From Baaleninema simplex PCC 7105 (GTDB taxonomy: Bacteria; Cyanobacteriota; Cyanobacteriia; Cyanobacteriales; Geitlerinemataceae), in contig NZ_KB235959.1 in the NCBI RefSeq assembly GCF_000332355.1, forward strand, positions 564,021 through 611,526: DNA of 47,506 nucleotides, given 5' to 3'. The notes under the pieces were generated by a model. It was not told the origin of the DNA, ran no database searches, and saw only the letters and a program-made list of their open reading frames with translations. Every line of letters begins with the position of its first letter. Position 1 is the first letter of the stretch. Both the position numbers and the translations under genes were made by a program. Below are positions 1-8,404 of the stretch, piece after piece.

Positions 1-419
1 GAAGGGGGGATGCAGTTTTTGAGCATCTGGGGGAAGACCGACGACCGCATTCGATTCGGCTTTTTGAATCGTGGAAGACCCGAACGTTTTAACCGCCATG
101 ACTCCCAAGAAGCCTCAAGTTTTCTAAGGACTTGCTGAAGAACCTGAGCGTTGACCGTCTTGAGCTGAGGAAATTCAGTCTTGGCAGCGGTCAAACGCTT
201 AGCCTGAACGTGGTAGTTCGGGAAGGGTGCATCTGCTGGCAAGATAAATTCCTGCCGAATCGAGCACGCATTCACGGGTGACTTGCGGGATTTTAGCCAG
301 TCTTTACGTTCCCGCAGAGCAAAATTCCAGACATGGCGGCACACATCAAGAATGTGTTCGATCTCTGAAACCTGCTCCGCCGTTGGCTCTAGCTTAAATT
401 CCCACGCCATGTTTAGCAT
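1..419 (-). CDS. tnpB: TnpB / OrfB (IS200/IS605 family), 5' part, runs off the left edge
   Basis: Reading leftwards from an ATG at 419, the frame is open to base 1 and encodes about 139 residues beginning MLNMAWEFKLEPTAEQVSEI. This is the N-terminal helix-turn-helix part of TnpB, the RNA-guided nuclease of IS200/IS605-type elements. The sequence is nearly the same as the start of the gene at 46318 (same order of MLNM, WEFKLEPTAEQ, NFALRERKDW, RLKRSGLPRFKKPNR) but on the other strand. The two copies differ near base 20, where the right copy has 48 extra bases, and then diverge. The catalytic RuvC part lies outside the window. No TnpA is seen. Whether this copy is intact cannot be judged here. 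The family call is secure because the right copy shows the RuvC and zinc-ribbon motifs. Confidence 0.85.
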   Translation of the reverse strand, partial: MLNMAWEFKLEPTAEQVSEIEHILDVCRHVWNFALRERKDWLKSRKSPVNACSIRQEFILPADAPFPNYHVQAKRLTAAKTEFPQLKTVNAQVLQQVLRKLEASWESWRLKRSGLPRFKKPNRMRSSVFPQMLKNCIPP

Positions 420-478
420 ATCTAAACTGTAGCAAATCTTTTGTAGGTTACTCCCCTCGGTCGCGCTTCGCTACACCA

Positions 479-504
479 CCAGCCAAGCTTTCAGCTATGG
501 CTGG
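479..504. other. Hairpin at the left end of the edge tnpB element
   Basis: CCAGCCAAGCT (479-489) pairs with AGCTaTGGCTGG (493-504) across a 3-base loop, leaving one bulged A at 497. It lies about 60 bases upstream of the tnpB start at 419. IS200/IS605 elements have imperfect hairpins at their ends that are recognised by TnpA, so this probably marks the left end of the element and places its boundary just beyond 504. The boundary itself was not proven. Confidence 0.5.
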
Positions 505-557
505 AGTACTGCGAAGAATCTGGGATAGGATAAGTTGGAAACGCGCGATTCCTTATC

Positions 558-950
558 ATGACAGCAGACCGACCGATTACTGTTGAATTTCTCAACCCCG
601 AAGAAGCGGCGAAAGTCGATGCGGCGCTTTTGTCGTCTCAAGAAAAGTTTTTGGCGCGGGTGACGATTTACGCACTGCGATCGCTCGGTCAAATTTCCGC
701 CGAACGGGGAATCGATATCGAAGAGATTACCCCCGATCTCGTGGCGGAGTGGGTACAACGCGATCGCAACATTCACCAGCAGGTGGATATGGATGCAAGC
801 TTCGTTACCTTTTTCAGCAACCTTATCGTCTCATCCCTCAAGCCCCTGCGTCAGATTTCCGCCGAAAGTGGAAAACCCATCGCCGACATTACCATCGAGC
901 AAGTTCTCGAGTGGTTCGAACGAGAAGCCAAGCGGCGCGTCGAAACCTAA
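558..950 (+). CDS. Hypothetical protein with an internal duplication
   Basis: This 130-residue soluble protein is not one I recognise. It has no signal peptide and no membrane segment. Two halves resemble each other: residues 40-69 (LRSLGQISAERG...ITPDLVAEWVQRD) and 94-123 (LKPLRQISAESG...ITIEQVLEWFERE). Each ends in a tryptophan helix rich in E and R, so the protein looks like a tandem pair of small helical units. It starts 53 bases downstream of the IS end hairpin and lies 224 bases upstream of the FutA-like gene in the same direction. Codon use looks like the host (HIP1 sites inside the gene). The function is unknown; a small adaptor or regulator is possible but not shown. Confidence 0.7.
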   Translation: MTADRPITVEFLNPEEAAKVDAALLSSQEKFLARVTIYALRSLGQISAERGIDIEEITPDLVAEWVQRDRNIHQQVDMDASFVTFFSNLIVSSLKPLRQISAESGKPIADITIEQVLEWFEREAKRRVET

Positions 951-1174
951 AGCCTCCTTGTTTTTCTGTCGATACAACCGCGATTCCCTCGCCTCAAAGG
1001 AGTGGAATCGTTTTTATTGCGAGCGTTCGGGACAGTTTTGTTGAGAGACTATTGCAATAGACAAGATTGAACGATAAAGTAGATTTCTGTTTCGATCCTT
1101 ATTATGTCGAGGTCGATCGCGCGATCGACCCATCTTACAACTGATAAAAATTACAGACTAAAACTGACCCACTC

Positions 1175-2254
1175 ATGAAACGATTCAAATATTTTTGGAT
1201 GGGTATCGCGAGCGCAGTCGTGGCGATCGTCGTCGGCTGCACCGCTCAACCCGACGTTCCCGAGACTCCCTCAGCCGCCACCGACACCGGAAACGGCGAA
1301 CAGGTGGTCAACCTATACTCGTCCCGCCACTACGACACCGATCGCAGCCTCTACGAGAACTTTACCGAACAAACCGGAATCGAAGTGAACCTCGTCGAAG
1401 CCAAAGGAGACGAACTCATCGAACGCATCAAGAGCGAAGGCGTCAACAGCCCAGCAGACGTTTATATTACCGTCGATGCGGGGATGTTGTGGCGAGCGCA
1501 AGAAGCGGAAATTTTACAACCCGTCGAGTCGGAAATCCTCGAAAGCAAAGTTCCCGAGAACCTGCGCGATCCCCAAGGTCACTGGTTTGGACTCTCCAAA
1601 CGCGCTCGCGTCATCGTTTATAACAAAGACGCCGTCGATCCCAACGAACTTTCGACGTATGAAGATTTGGCCGATCCCAAATGGGAAGGGAGATTGGTGA
1701 TTCGATCGTCGAACAACATTTACAACCAATCTTTAGTCGGTTCCCTTTTAGCCGCCGACGGAGAAGAAGCCACCGAAGAATGGGTTAAAGGGGTGGTTGA
1801 AAACTTCGCGCGTCCCCCCGAAGGAAACGATACGGCGCAAATTCGCGCGGTAGCGGACGGTTTGGCCGATATCGCCGTGGCCAACAGTTATTACGTGGCG
1901 CGGTTGGCGAACTCTGACGATCCTGAAGATCGAGCGATCGCCGAAAAAATCGATATGTTCTTCCCCAACCAAGACGGACGGGGAACTCACGTCAATATCA
2001 GCGGTGCGGGAGTCGTCGCCAACGCGCCCCATCCCGAGAACGCGGTGAAGTTTATCGAATATCTCGTGAGTCCCGAGGCGCAGACGGTGTTTGCAAAGGG
2101 AAATAACGAATTTCCCGTGGTGGAAGACGCCGAATTAGACAATCCGTTTTTGGAAAAATACAGTGGTTTCAAAGAGGATTCCCTCAACGCGGGAATTTTC
2201 GGGAAAAACAACGCTGAAGCCCTCATGATTATGGATCGCGCCGGTTGGAAGTGA
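1175..2254 (+). CDS. futA: Ferric iron ABC transporter substrate-binding lipoprotein (FutA/IdiA-like)
   Basis: This 359-residue protein binds Fe(III) for an ABC importer in the FutA/IdiA family. A lipoprotein signal ends in the lipobox VVGC, with the lipidated cysteine at residue 22, so it should be anchored at the outer face of the inner membrane. Iron-ligand positions known for FutA are visible: H52-Y53 in SSRHYD, Y183 in NNIYNQ, and Y239-Y240 in NSYYVAR. Typical family motifs DVYITVDAG and GISGAGV-like NISGAGV are present. The length matches the family. No permease or ATPase gene follows, so the rest of the transporter must be encoded elsewhere, as is usual in cyanobacteria. No convincing Fur box was seen in the 224 bases upstream. 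Family assignment is firm; the choice between FutA1 and FutA2 roles is open. Confidence 0.92.
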   Translation: MKRFKYFWMGIASAVVAIVVGCTAQPDVPETPSAATDTGNGEQVVNLYSSRHYDTDRSLYENFTEQTGIEVNLVEAKGDELIERIKSEGVNSPADVYITVDAGMLWRAQEAEILQPVESEILESKVPENLRDPQGHWFGLSKRARVIVYNKDAVDPNELSTYEDLADPKWEGRLVIRSSNNIYNQSLVGSLLAADGEEATEEWVKGVVENFARPPEGNDTAQIRAVADGLADIAVANSYYVARLANSDDPEDRAIAEKIDMFFPNQDGRGTHVNISGAGVVANAPHPENAVKFIEYLVSPEAQTVFAKGNNEFPVVEDAELDNPFLEKYSGFKEDSLNAGIFGKNNAEALMIMDRAGWK

Positions 2255-2330
2255 TGGGGAGATGATGAGGTGATGGGATGATGAGGGATGAGGGGATGAT
2301 GGGGGCGGTGCGTGACGCGGTAACAGTCCA
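2255..2330. repeat. Low-complexity GATGATGAG-type repeat between genes
   Basis: The spacer after the FutA-like gene is made of imperfect repeats of gatgatgag / gatgggg. Similar tracts occur at 13705-13725, 28958-28980 and 39568-39590. No gene or clear terminator was seen in it. Confidence 0.6.
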
Positions 2331-2460
2331 TTGACCGGATTTCGGCGCCATTCTTCGGCCGCGTCACAGCACCCTACCACTCTCTCTGGCGACAGAGTGG
2401 GCAATGCGGAAATCCCTGAACTATACTTACGGAAATGGAGTTGTGGGAGTTCCTGAAACC

Positions 2461-3405
2461 ATGATGACGCAAGGGATTTTCGGAGACGATCGCCTCTCGG
2501 CTTCGGTGCGATCGCTCCTCGTCGGCGGAACCAGTGCGCTGATGCTGGCGGTAAGTTCGCTGGCGTCTGTGGCGATCGCCGGCGATCCGTTTCGCAGCGA
2601 AAATCCCCACGACATCGGCGATAAAACAGAAAAGGCGTTCGAGGCGTTTTTCAAAGACAGCCACTATCCCAACGCAGAAGCCTACCTCGACGACGCACTC
2701 GAGAGCGAAGCCGACGATCCCATCGTTCCGGCGATGAAAGCCTCACTACTCTACCTCGAAGAACCCGACGAACTCGAGGCGGAATTTCAAGAGTACGCCG
2801 CCGCGACTCTCGCCGCTGCTGACGCTTTACTGGAAAACGATCCCCTGCGAGGGAATATTTATCTGGCGGTGGGTCACTTTTTAGAAGGGGGGTATATCCT
2901 CAAAACAGAAGGGGTGGTGCGTGGCGTTCCCAAAGCATTACAGAAGTTGCAATTAGTCTTTCAACATCTCGATCGCGCCGCCGATATCGACGCCACCGAT
3001 CCCGAACTCAACATCATCAAAGGCTATATGGATTTGATGTTAGCGGTGTCGCTTCCCTTCGCCAATCCCGATCGCCCCATCGAACGCTTGCGAGAACACG
3101 CCGCCCCGGAATATTTGGCGCAACGGGGGTTAGCCGTGGGATATCGCGATTTAGAGCGTCTCGACGAAGCGATGGAAGCCGTCGATCGCACCTTGGAACT
3201 GACGCCGAACAACCCGGAAGTTATGTATCTTAAAGGTCAGATTTACGTCGAAAAAGGTCAACACGCCGAAAGCTTGGCCTGGTTCGATCGCGCCTTGGCG
3301 ATGCGAGAACAACTACTCGACGATTTAGTCCGTCAGATCGAACGGGAACGCAACAAAGCCCAGCGGGAAGTGGAGGAAAACGGTGACGCACCCGAGGCGT
3401 CGTGA
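2461..3405 (+). CDS. Secreted tetratricopeptide-repeat protein
   Basis: The 314-residue protein has a signal peptide (basic R11 and R17, hydrophobic core 18-36, likely cut after AIA at residue 40) followed by TPR-like helices. The clearest TPR is near the C terminus (GYRDLERLDEAMEAVDRTLE followed by LKGQIYVEKGQHAESLAWFDRALAM). I prefer the ATG at 2461 (or 2464): GGGAG lies 11 bases upstream and this start gives a normal signal peptide, whereas the upstream ATG at 2404 adds 19 unlikely residues. The last codons overlap the open frame of the next gene. The protein probably acts in the periplasm as a scaffold; its partner is unknown. TPR assignment is good, the role is not known. Confidence 0.75.
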   Translation: MMTQGIFGDDRLSASVRSLLVGGTSALMLAVSSLASVAIAGDPFRSENPHDIGDKTEKAFEAFFKDSHYPNAEAYLDDALESEADDPIVPAMKASLLYLEEPDELEAEFQEYAAATLAAADALLENDPLRGNIYLAVGHFLEGGYILKTEGVVRGVPKALQKLQLVFQHLDRAADIDATDPELNIIKGYMDLMLAVSLPFANPDRPIERLREHAAPEYLAQRGLAVGYRDLERLDEAMEAVDRTLELTPNNPEVMYLKGQIYVEKGQHAESLAWFDRALAMREQLLDDLVRQIERERNKAQREVEENGDAPEAS

Positions 3406-3443
3406 GGTATCCTAGGAAAGCTCAACTCGTGCGCCCGTCAAGT

Positions 3444-3893
3444 ATGCAAGTCCAGTTTCGCGAATTCAATCCCTTCGACGTTTGGTTTTGGATCGAATTC
3501 AGCACCACGCCGTCGCCACAGGAACAGCAGTATATTGAAGAACTCTTCGACTCGTGGTTTTTCATCGGAAAACTAGGAGGGTTCAACGCCGAAAACTTGC
3601 AAGTGCAAGAAGAAGGCTTAGAAATCGGCTATATGGACTATAGCGAGCGAGTCGCGGACGATTCCATGTTGGCGTTGATGCACAATATGGGAGAGTTCGA
3701 GTATTGTGCCAATTGGGGGCGGTGTTGGTTCGATTTGGGAACCAGCGACGCGATCGCCCTCGATGTTTTGGCGAACTCGCTGCGTCAACTGAGTCTCGAT
3801 TACGTTTCGATCGAGCGGTTGATTATCGGCGGACAAAACGAAGACTGGCCGATTCCCGAGTCTCACGAAGCGCAATTTGCCGATTATAATTAA
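3444..3893 (+). CDS. DUF3531 family protein
   Basis: This 149-residue soluble protein begins MQVQFREFNPFDVWFWIEF and carries the conserved core of the cyanobacterial and plastid family DUF3531: SWFFIGKLGGFNAENLQVQ, MALMHNMGEFEY-like LALMHNMGEFEYC, and GRCWFDLGTSDAIALD. An in-frame start at 3402 would add 14 residues with no family similarity and would overlap the upstream gene, so the ATG at 3444 is chosen. It lies 38 bases after the TPR gene and may be cotranscribed. The molecular function of DUF3531 is not established. Confidence 0.88.
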   Translation: MQVQFREFNPFDVWFWIEFSTTPSPQEQQYIEELFDSWFFIGKLGGFNAENLQVQEEGLEIGYMDYSERVADDSMLALMHNMGEFEYCANWGRCWFDLGTSDAIALDVLANSLRQLSLDYVSIERLIIGGQNEDWPIPESHEAQFADYN

Positions 3894-4034
3894 CCTCAGT
3901 TCGGCATCGATCGCGACGATGGAACGGAGAACCTCGGGTGGATAACGTCCACCGACCGAACGTTTATCGAAATTTCCGTTGAAATTGCGTAAGTCGTAAA
4001 AGTATTTTCAGCTTGCAGTTCGCTTTCAGTTTTC

Positions 4035-4463
4035 ATGGGTAAATACAATTCGATTCGCGTCTTAGCATTGGGATTAATTCGCGACGGCGATCGATTGTTT
4101 GTAGGAGAAGGATTCGATCGCGTAAAAAAGCAAACATTCTATCGCGCTTTGGGGGGTGGAGTCGATTTTGGAGAACTGAGTATCGACGCACTACAACGAG
4201 AATTTCAAGAAGAAATTCAAGCCGATTTACAAAATATTGAATATCTGGGCTGCCTCGAGAATATCTTTCAATATAAAGGAAAAACAGGACACGAACTCAT
4301 TCAACTGTATCGTTGCGACTTTGTCGATCTGAAGTTGTATGACATCGCTCGCATTCCTTTTTCGGAAGGAAAACGCAAAAAAGAAGCCATGTGGATCGAC
4401 ATTGAAAAATTTCGATCGAACGAATTAATTTTATACCCTGAAGGCTTTTCAAAATTCCTGTAA
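4035..4463 (+). CDS. Nudix hydrolase
   Basis: The 142-residue protein hydrolyses a nucleoside-diphosphate-linked substrate. The Nudix box spans residues 41-63: G41, E47, then REFQEE at 55-60, which carries the metal-binding glutamates. The glycine normally two residues after the EE pair is Q62 here, a conservative departure seen in some members. The start MGKYNSIRVLALGLI leads straight into the first strand of the fold. The gene stands alone, 141 bases after DUF3531, and is followed by a terminator-like hairpin at 4577. The substrate cannot be told from sequence. Confidence 0.88.
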   Translation: MGKYNSIRVLALGLIRDGDRLFVGEGFDRVKKQTFYRALGGGVDFGELSIDALQREFQEEIQADLQNIEYLGCLENIFQYKGKTGHELIQLYRCDFVDLKLYDIARIPFSEGKRKKEAMWIDIEKFRSNELILYPEGFSKFL

Positions 4464-4576
4464 TTTCTCAAGTGCGATCGCTTCTCCTCCGGTTTTAATA
4501 CACGAAAAGTCTAATTTGTCAAGACAAGGTAGGAGAGATTTTTTAGGGGTCGAAGCCGGCCCGAAACGCACCGAGT

Positions 4577-4608
4577 CCCCCGTATCGTTAAGATACTGGG
4601 GTTCTTTT
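4577..4608 (+). terminator. Rho-independent terminator after the Nudix gene
   Basis: CCCCCGTATC (4577-4586) pairs with GATACTGGGG (4592-4601), one mismatch, loop of 5, followed by TTCTTTT. It lies 114 bases after the Nudix stop. Confidence 0.7.
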
Positions 4609-4769
4609 GATGCCAAACGGTACAACGTGGCGGCAATTTTGATAACTAAATGGTAATATAACCGATCGCATCCTTTTCAGTGAAGAGGGAAGAGTGGTAG
4701 GGTGCGTCACTTGAAAAATAGGGTGTCGAAAGTGCTACGCACCGCTTCCGCGAACGTGATACCGATCGA

Positions 4770-4842
4770 TCGCGTACCGCTCCCTTGTCTCCCCTGCTCT
4801 CCCCCTCCCTCTCTCCCCCTCTCCCCCTCTCCCTCTCTCTCC
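4770..4842. repeat. CT-rich low-complexity tract
   Basis: The tract consists of ctccccct / ctctcc units and abuts the MFS start. The same kind of tract precedes the DUF3119 gene at 39649-39705. It keeps a frame open upstream of both genes by chance and should not be read as protein. Confidence 0.7.
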
Positions 4843-6066
4843 ATGCCGGATTCTACCCAACTCGATCGCGTCCGATCCACAGAAAAACCCAGAACATCGG
4901 GAGTTTCCCCCGAACAAAAGCCCGTTTTAGCCGTATTGATGGTGGCGGCGTGCATTACCACCCTAACGGGAGCGGCGATCGCACCAGTGTTTCCCGATAT
5001 GGTAGACCGACTCGCTCTCGACCCTCGCTGGGCGGGACTGCTAGTGAGCGCTCCCAGACTGACCATCGCCCTCGCCAGTCCAATTTTAGGCTTGCTGGCC
5101 GATCGCATCGGAAAACGACGCGTTCTCGTCTCGTCCCTCCTCGGATTTGCCATCTTCGGAATGATGGGGGGACTCCTACGAACCTTCACGCCGTTGTTAG
5201 TAGTGCGGGGACTCGTCGGCGTCGCCAACGGCGGCATTTCAGCGGCGAGTTTGGGATTGGTGGCCAGTTGGTTCGACGGCGAAACGCGATCGCGCCTCAT
5301 CGGATACACCACCAGCGCCATTTCCCTGACAACGACCGTCGTTCCCCTCATTGCAGGGGGACTCGGCGCGATCGGTTGGCAATACGCCTTTAGCCTCTAC
5401 GGACTCGCTCTTCCCGTAGCGATCGCCACCCTATGGATTGTCAAAGAACCCAAACGCAGCAGCAACGGCGGCACTCTCGGCGACGTATCCCTGGCCTCCG
5501 TGGGGCGAGATTTGCGGCAGTGGAAAATGCTAGTTCTGTTCGTCAACCTCGCTGCAACCTCCATCGTGTTCTACACCGTCATCGCCTACGCGCCGCAATA
5601 CTTCCAAGAGGCGATCGGTGCCGATTCCCCCACCAACGGCATCATTTTAGCCACTCGCGCCATCGGTGCCGCCATTATCGCCGCCGTCGGAACCCATACC
5701 GTGGCGCGGCGGTTCGGATCGATCGCGGCTGTCGCGTTGGGATTTGGAGCGATCGCGCTCACCGTGGCGACGATTCCCGTCGTCGATAGCCTGTGGCTGG
5801 CACTGGTGGCGGCGTTCGGCTTCGGTGTCGGCTTCGGTTTGGTGATGCCTAACCTGTATAACCTCCTCCTCGATCTCGTCTCCGAGAACAATCGATCGAC
5901 CCTGCTGGCGTTGGGGACGGGGTTTGCCTCCCTGGGGCAGTTTTTCGCGCCGATTCTCCTCGGGGGAATTTGGAAGAGCGGATATACCGATGTTTTTGTC
6001 GTCGCAGCCGAAATCGCCATTGCCAGCGCTTTGCTGCAACTCGCCAGCAGTAAGTTCCACCGCTAA
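4843..6066 (+). CDS. Major facilitator superfamily transporter
   Basis: This 407-residue inner-membrane protein has about 12 hydrophobic segments. The MFS loop 2-3 motif is visible as GLLADRIGKRRVL after the second segment, preceded by a first segment ending in PVFPDM, a pattern typical of drug or metabolite efflux members. The ATG at 4843 is chosen: the frame is open back to a GTG at 4702, but that extension is translated from the CT-rich repeat and gives proline/serine low complexity. The stop lies 44 bases before the GH3-like gene on the same strand, so the two are likely one operon, suggesting export of a compound linked to the GH3 product (inference). The substrate is unknown. Confidence 0.88.
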   Translation: MPDSTQLDRVRSTEKPRTSGVSPEQKPVLAVLMVAACITTLTGAAIAPVFPDMVDRLALDPRWAGLLVSAPRLTIALASPILGLLADRIGKRRVLVSSLLGFAIFGMMGGLLRTFTPLLVVRGLVGVANGGISAASLGLVASWFDGETRSRLIGYTTSAISLTTTVVPLIAGGLGAIGWQYAFSLYGLALPVAIATLWIVKEPKRSSNGGTLGDVSLASVGRDLRQWKMLVLFVNLAATSIVFYTVIAYAPQYFQEAIGADSPTNGIILATRAIGAAIIAAVGTHTVARRFGSIAAVALGFGAIALTVATIPVVDSLWLALVAAFGFGVGFGLVMPNLYNLLLDLVSENNRSTLLALGTGFASLGQFFAPILLGGIWKSGYTDVFVVAAEIAIASALLQLASSKFHR

Positions 6067-6110
6067 CTTTTACCGTTTACCTTCACCTCGTTCTGACAGA
6101 AGCAACGTCT

Positions 6111-7814
6111 ATGTCCAGTATTCTTCAAACGCTCGTCAGCCCCTACGCGCGATCGATAACGGGGCAGTTTTTGCGAAAAACCCAGCAGGCGAACCGCGTA
6201 CAACGGGCGTTTTTATTGTCGCTGGTGCGGCGTCACCAAAGCACCGAATTCGGTCGTCGGTATCAATTCAACCAAATTCGTAGCGTCGAGGAGTTTTTAG
6301 CGCGAGTACCGGTTCTGTCTTACCGAGACCATCAACCGTACACCGAAAAAATCGCCCGAGGCGAGTCGAACGTCCTTACCAGCGATCTCGTTGTCTACAT
6401 GAACATGACGAGCGGTTCGACGGGTCAGAAAAAACTCATTCCCGTCACCGCGCGATCGCAGCGAATGCGAAACAAAGCCCATCGTACCGGACTGTGTTTC
6501 GGTCTCGAAGCCCTTCGGACAACCGGGCGATCGCTCGGGAAAATTCTAGTCACCAGTGCGATGGAATGGTTCGGCGAAACCGAGGGAGGCATTCCTTACG
6601 GTCCCGTCAGCGCGAACCACCTGCGAAACGCCGACGCTCTCGAACGACACTTGTTCGCCCACCCTTACGACGCTCTCGCGCCCAGCGATAACTTAGCACG
6701 TCACTACGTTTGCCTGCTGTTTGCTCTGAACAACCCCAACACCCGCTTTATCGGGGCGAACTTTCCCGTATTAGCGTTGCAACTGGCACAATATCTCGAA
6801 GCCTATGCTGACTCCTTAATCGACGACTTAGAACGCGGTACGATCGCCCCTTGGCTGAATCTCGAACCCCACTTGCGATCGCGCCTAGAACGTCAGCTCT
6901 CTCCGACTCCCCAACGCGCTCGCCAACTCCGCCAAATTCGCGATCGCACCGGACGTCTCACCCCGATTTTAGCCTGGCCGGATCTCTCCCTCATTACGAC
7001 AGCGTTGGGGGGAACCTCCGATTTCTACTTACAGCGATTTCCCGAATACTTTGGCGACATCCCCGTGTTTGGCGGAATTTATTCTTCCTCCGAAACAGCC
7101 TTCGGAATTTACCGCGACTTCAACGACAGCGGAAGTATCCTCGCGATCGAATCGGGATTTTTCGAGTTCGTCCCTTCCTCCCAATGGAACGTCGAACAAC
7201 CGACGACTCTCCTCGCCGAAGAAGTCCAAATCGGACAACACTATCGCATCCTCATCACCAACTACAACGGCTTATATCGCTACGACATCGGCGATGTGGT
7301 GGAAGTGGTGGGATTCTGTCACAAAACCCCCGTTATTACATTTCGCCATCGCCGAGGAGGATTGCTCTCGTCGACGAGCGAGAAAACGACAGAATTCCAC
7401 GCCATACAAGTAATGAAACAATTGCAGCAAGACTTCGATATTGCTTTAACCAACTTCTGCATTACCCTTTCAGAAAACGAAACGCCACCGTCTTATTTAG
7501 TCAATATCGAACTGGTTTCTGGGCAAACTTTATCAAATCCTGACACCTTCCTCGAACAGTTCGATCGCCACTTACAAGAAATTCACACCTCTTACGCTTT
7601 CAAACGCCAACGCAACCAAATCCCACCGCCCCGTCTGCGCGTTTTGGCCTCGGGAAGTTTCGATCGCGTGCGCCAGCGATTACTCCAGAGAGGAATTCCC
7701 GAACACCATCTCAAATTTCCCCACATCAGCGAAGATCGCCAATTTTTAACCGGCGTCGCGATCGAACAAGAAGTATATCTTTCAGTCAACTGTTCTTCGT
7801 TCTTTAAGTCTTAA
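6111..7814 (+). CDS. GH3-family acyl-acid amido synthetase
   Basis: The 567-residue enzyme belongs to the GH3 branch of the adenylate-forming superfamily, which activates a carboxylic acid with ATP and joins it to an amine or amino acid. ATP-binding motif 1 is TSGSTGQKK (100-108), motif 2 is YSSSE (324-328), and motif 3 lies in LYRYDIGDVVEV (388-399). Length is normal for the family. It follows the MFS gene by 44 bases with no terminator between. GH3 proteins are best known from plant auxin and jasmonate conjugation; bacterial substrates are mostly undetermined, so no substrate is assigned. The stop is followed by an IS graveyard rather than another gene, so the operon ends here. Confidence 0.88.
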   Translation: MSSILQTLVSPYARSITGQFLRKTQQANRVQRAFLLSLVRRHQSTEFGRRYQFNQIRSVEEFLARVPVLSYRDHQPYTEKIARGESNVLTSDLVVYMNMTSGSTGQKKLIPVTARSQRMRNKAHRTGLCFGLEALRTTGRSLGKILVTSAMEWFGETEGGIPYGPVSANHLRNADALERHLFAHPYDALAPSDNLARHYVCLLFALNNPNTRFIGANFPVLALQLAQYLEAYADSLIDDLERGTIAPWLNLEPHLRSRLERQLSPTPQRARQLRQIRDRTGRLTPILAWPDLSLITTALGGTSDFYLQRFPEYFGDIPVFGGIYSSSETAFGIYRDFNDSGSILAIESGFFEFVPSSQWNVEQPTTLLAEEVQIGQHYRILITNYNGLYRYDIGDVVEVVGFCHKTPVITFRHRRGGLLSSTSEKTTEFHAIQVMKQLQQDFDIALTNFCITLSENETPPSYLVNIELVSGQTLSNPDTFLEQFDRHLQEIHTSYAFKRQRNQIPPPRLRVLASGSFDRVRQRLLQRGIPEHHLKFPHISEDRQFLTGVAIEQEVYLSVNCSSFFKS

Positions 7815-7819
7815 CCCTG

Positions 7820-7876
7820 GGGTGCATACCAGTTTTGCAATGAGTAAGAATATTTAGGGCTTGCTGAAAAAGACGG
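7820..7876. mobile_element. Two solitary IS/MITE ends
   Basis: GGGTGCATACCAGTTTTGCA (7820-7839) resembles the terminal repeat of the 87-bp element at 8188 (GGGTGCATCTCAATTTTGCA). Right after it, AGGGCTTGCTGAAAAAGACG (7856-7875) matches the right-hand end of the MITE at 46053-46263. Neither has a partner end in place, so both look like truncated remnants. Confidence 0.5.
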
Positions 7877-7947
7877 TTGGTAAAGGAAGGGAACAGCAGA
7901 TCTGGGAACAGGGAACAGTTTGGAGGATTGGCGATCGTTTAATTTCC

Positions 7948-8099
7948 GGCTCTTCCGACCCTGGTATGTAGGGTAAATGCCTGTAGTCGAACTCTGGAAA
8001 GGGATTTCGCAATTTCAGCTCTCTTTTTATAAGTTTAAGCGAAAAGCTTTACTCTGTAAGGGGTTCAGCGATTTCTTGCATAGCAAAATCGGAAGAGCC
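7948..8099. mobile_element. 152-bp MITE or IS remnant with GGCTCTTCCGA ends
   Basis: GGCTCTTCCGA (7948-7958) is repeated inverted as TCGGAAGAGCC (8089-8099), a perfect 11-bp terminal repeat. Ends of this type are typical of ISL3-family elements (family knowledge). There is no coding capacity inside. The 8-bp flanks do not match, so no target duplication could be confirmed. Confidence 0.6.
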
Positions 8100-8187
8100 T
8101 TTTTTTTATATCAAACTAACCAACAGTTCGTCACTTTTATCCCATACTGATTTTAGGGCTGTCTTTTGTCAATTTGAAACTATAGCA

Positions 8188-8274
8188 GGGTGCATCTCAA
8201 TTTTGCAAAAACATGAGAATTGGAGGCTGAAATCCTTATTCTCTCGTATAGATTTACATTTTTGAGATGCACCC
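8188..8274. mobile_element. 87-bp MITE with 13-bp ends and an 8-bp target duplication
   Basis: GGGTGCATCTCAA (8188-8200) is repeated inverted as TTGAGATGCACCC (8262-8274). The element is flanked by perfect direct repeats CTATAGCA at 8180-8187 and 8275-8282. It has no gene and must have been moved by a transposase supplied elsewhere. The duplicated bases include the first bases of the neighbouring MITE (8276), so this element inserted at the tip of an older one. Confidence 0.85.
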
Positions 8275-8275
8275 C

Positions 8276-8404
8276 TATAGCAGTCCCAAATGAGTCGTCA
8301 AAAATCAAAACCTCAGAAAAAATCCGATTCCCCGCTCCCTGTTCCCCGTTCCCCGTTCCCTTTTTTTCTCAATTTTGTTACTCAACTGATTTAGGGTTGC
8401 TATA
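8276..8404. mobile_element. 129-bp MITE with TATAGCA ends (IS630/Tc1-like)
   Basis: TATAGCAGTCCCAAATGAGT (8276-8295) matches the inverted right end, which reads TATAGCAACCCTAAATCAGT from 8404 inwards. Terminal TA dinucleotides suit the TA target duplication of IS630-type transposases. The interior holds about three GTTCCCC heptamers (8341-8360). A second member of the family lies at 26196-26300. The left tip was hit by the 87-bp MITE. Confidence 0.7.

Noticed and set aside
951-1174. A Fur box ahead of the FutA-like gene
   Set aside because: No sequence near the 19-bp Fur consensus was found; only AT-rich stretches that could be promoter elements.
4470-4700. A riboswitch between the Nudix and MFS genes
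   Set aside because: Only one simple terminator hairpin is visible; no conserved aptamer pattern was recognised.
4702-4842. A longer start for the MFS gene
   Set aside because: The extra residues come from a CT-rich repeat and give proline/serine low complexity.
7948-8099. A target duplication for the GGCTCTTCCGA element
   Set aside because: The 8 bases on the left (TAATTTCC) do not match those on the right (TTTTTTTT).
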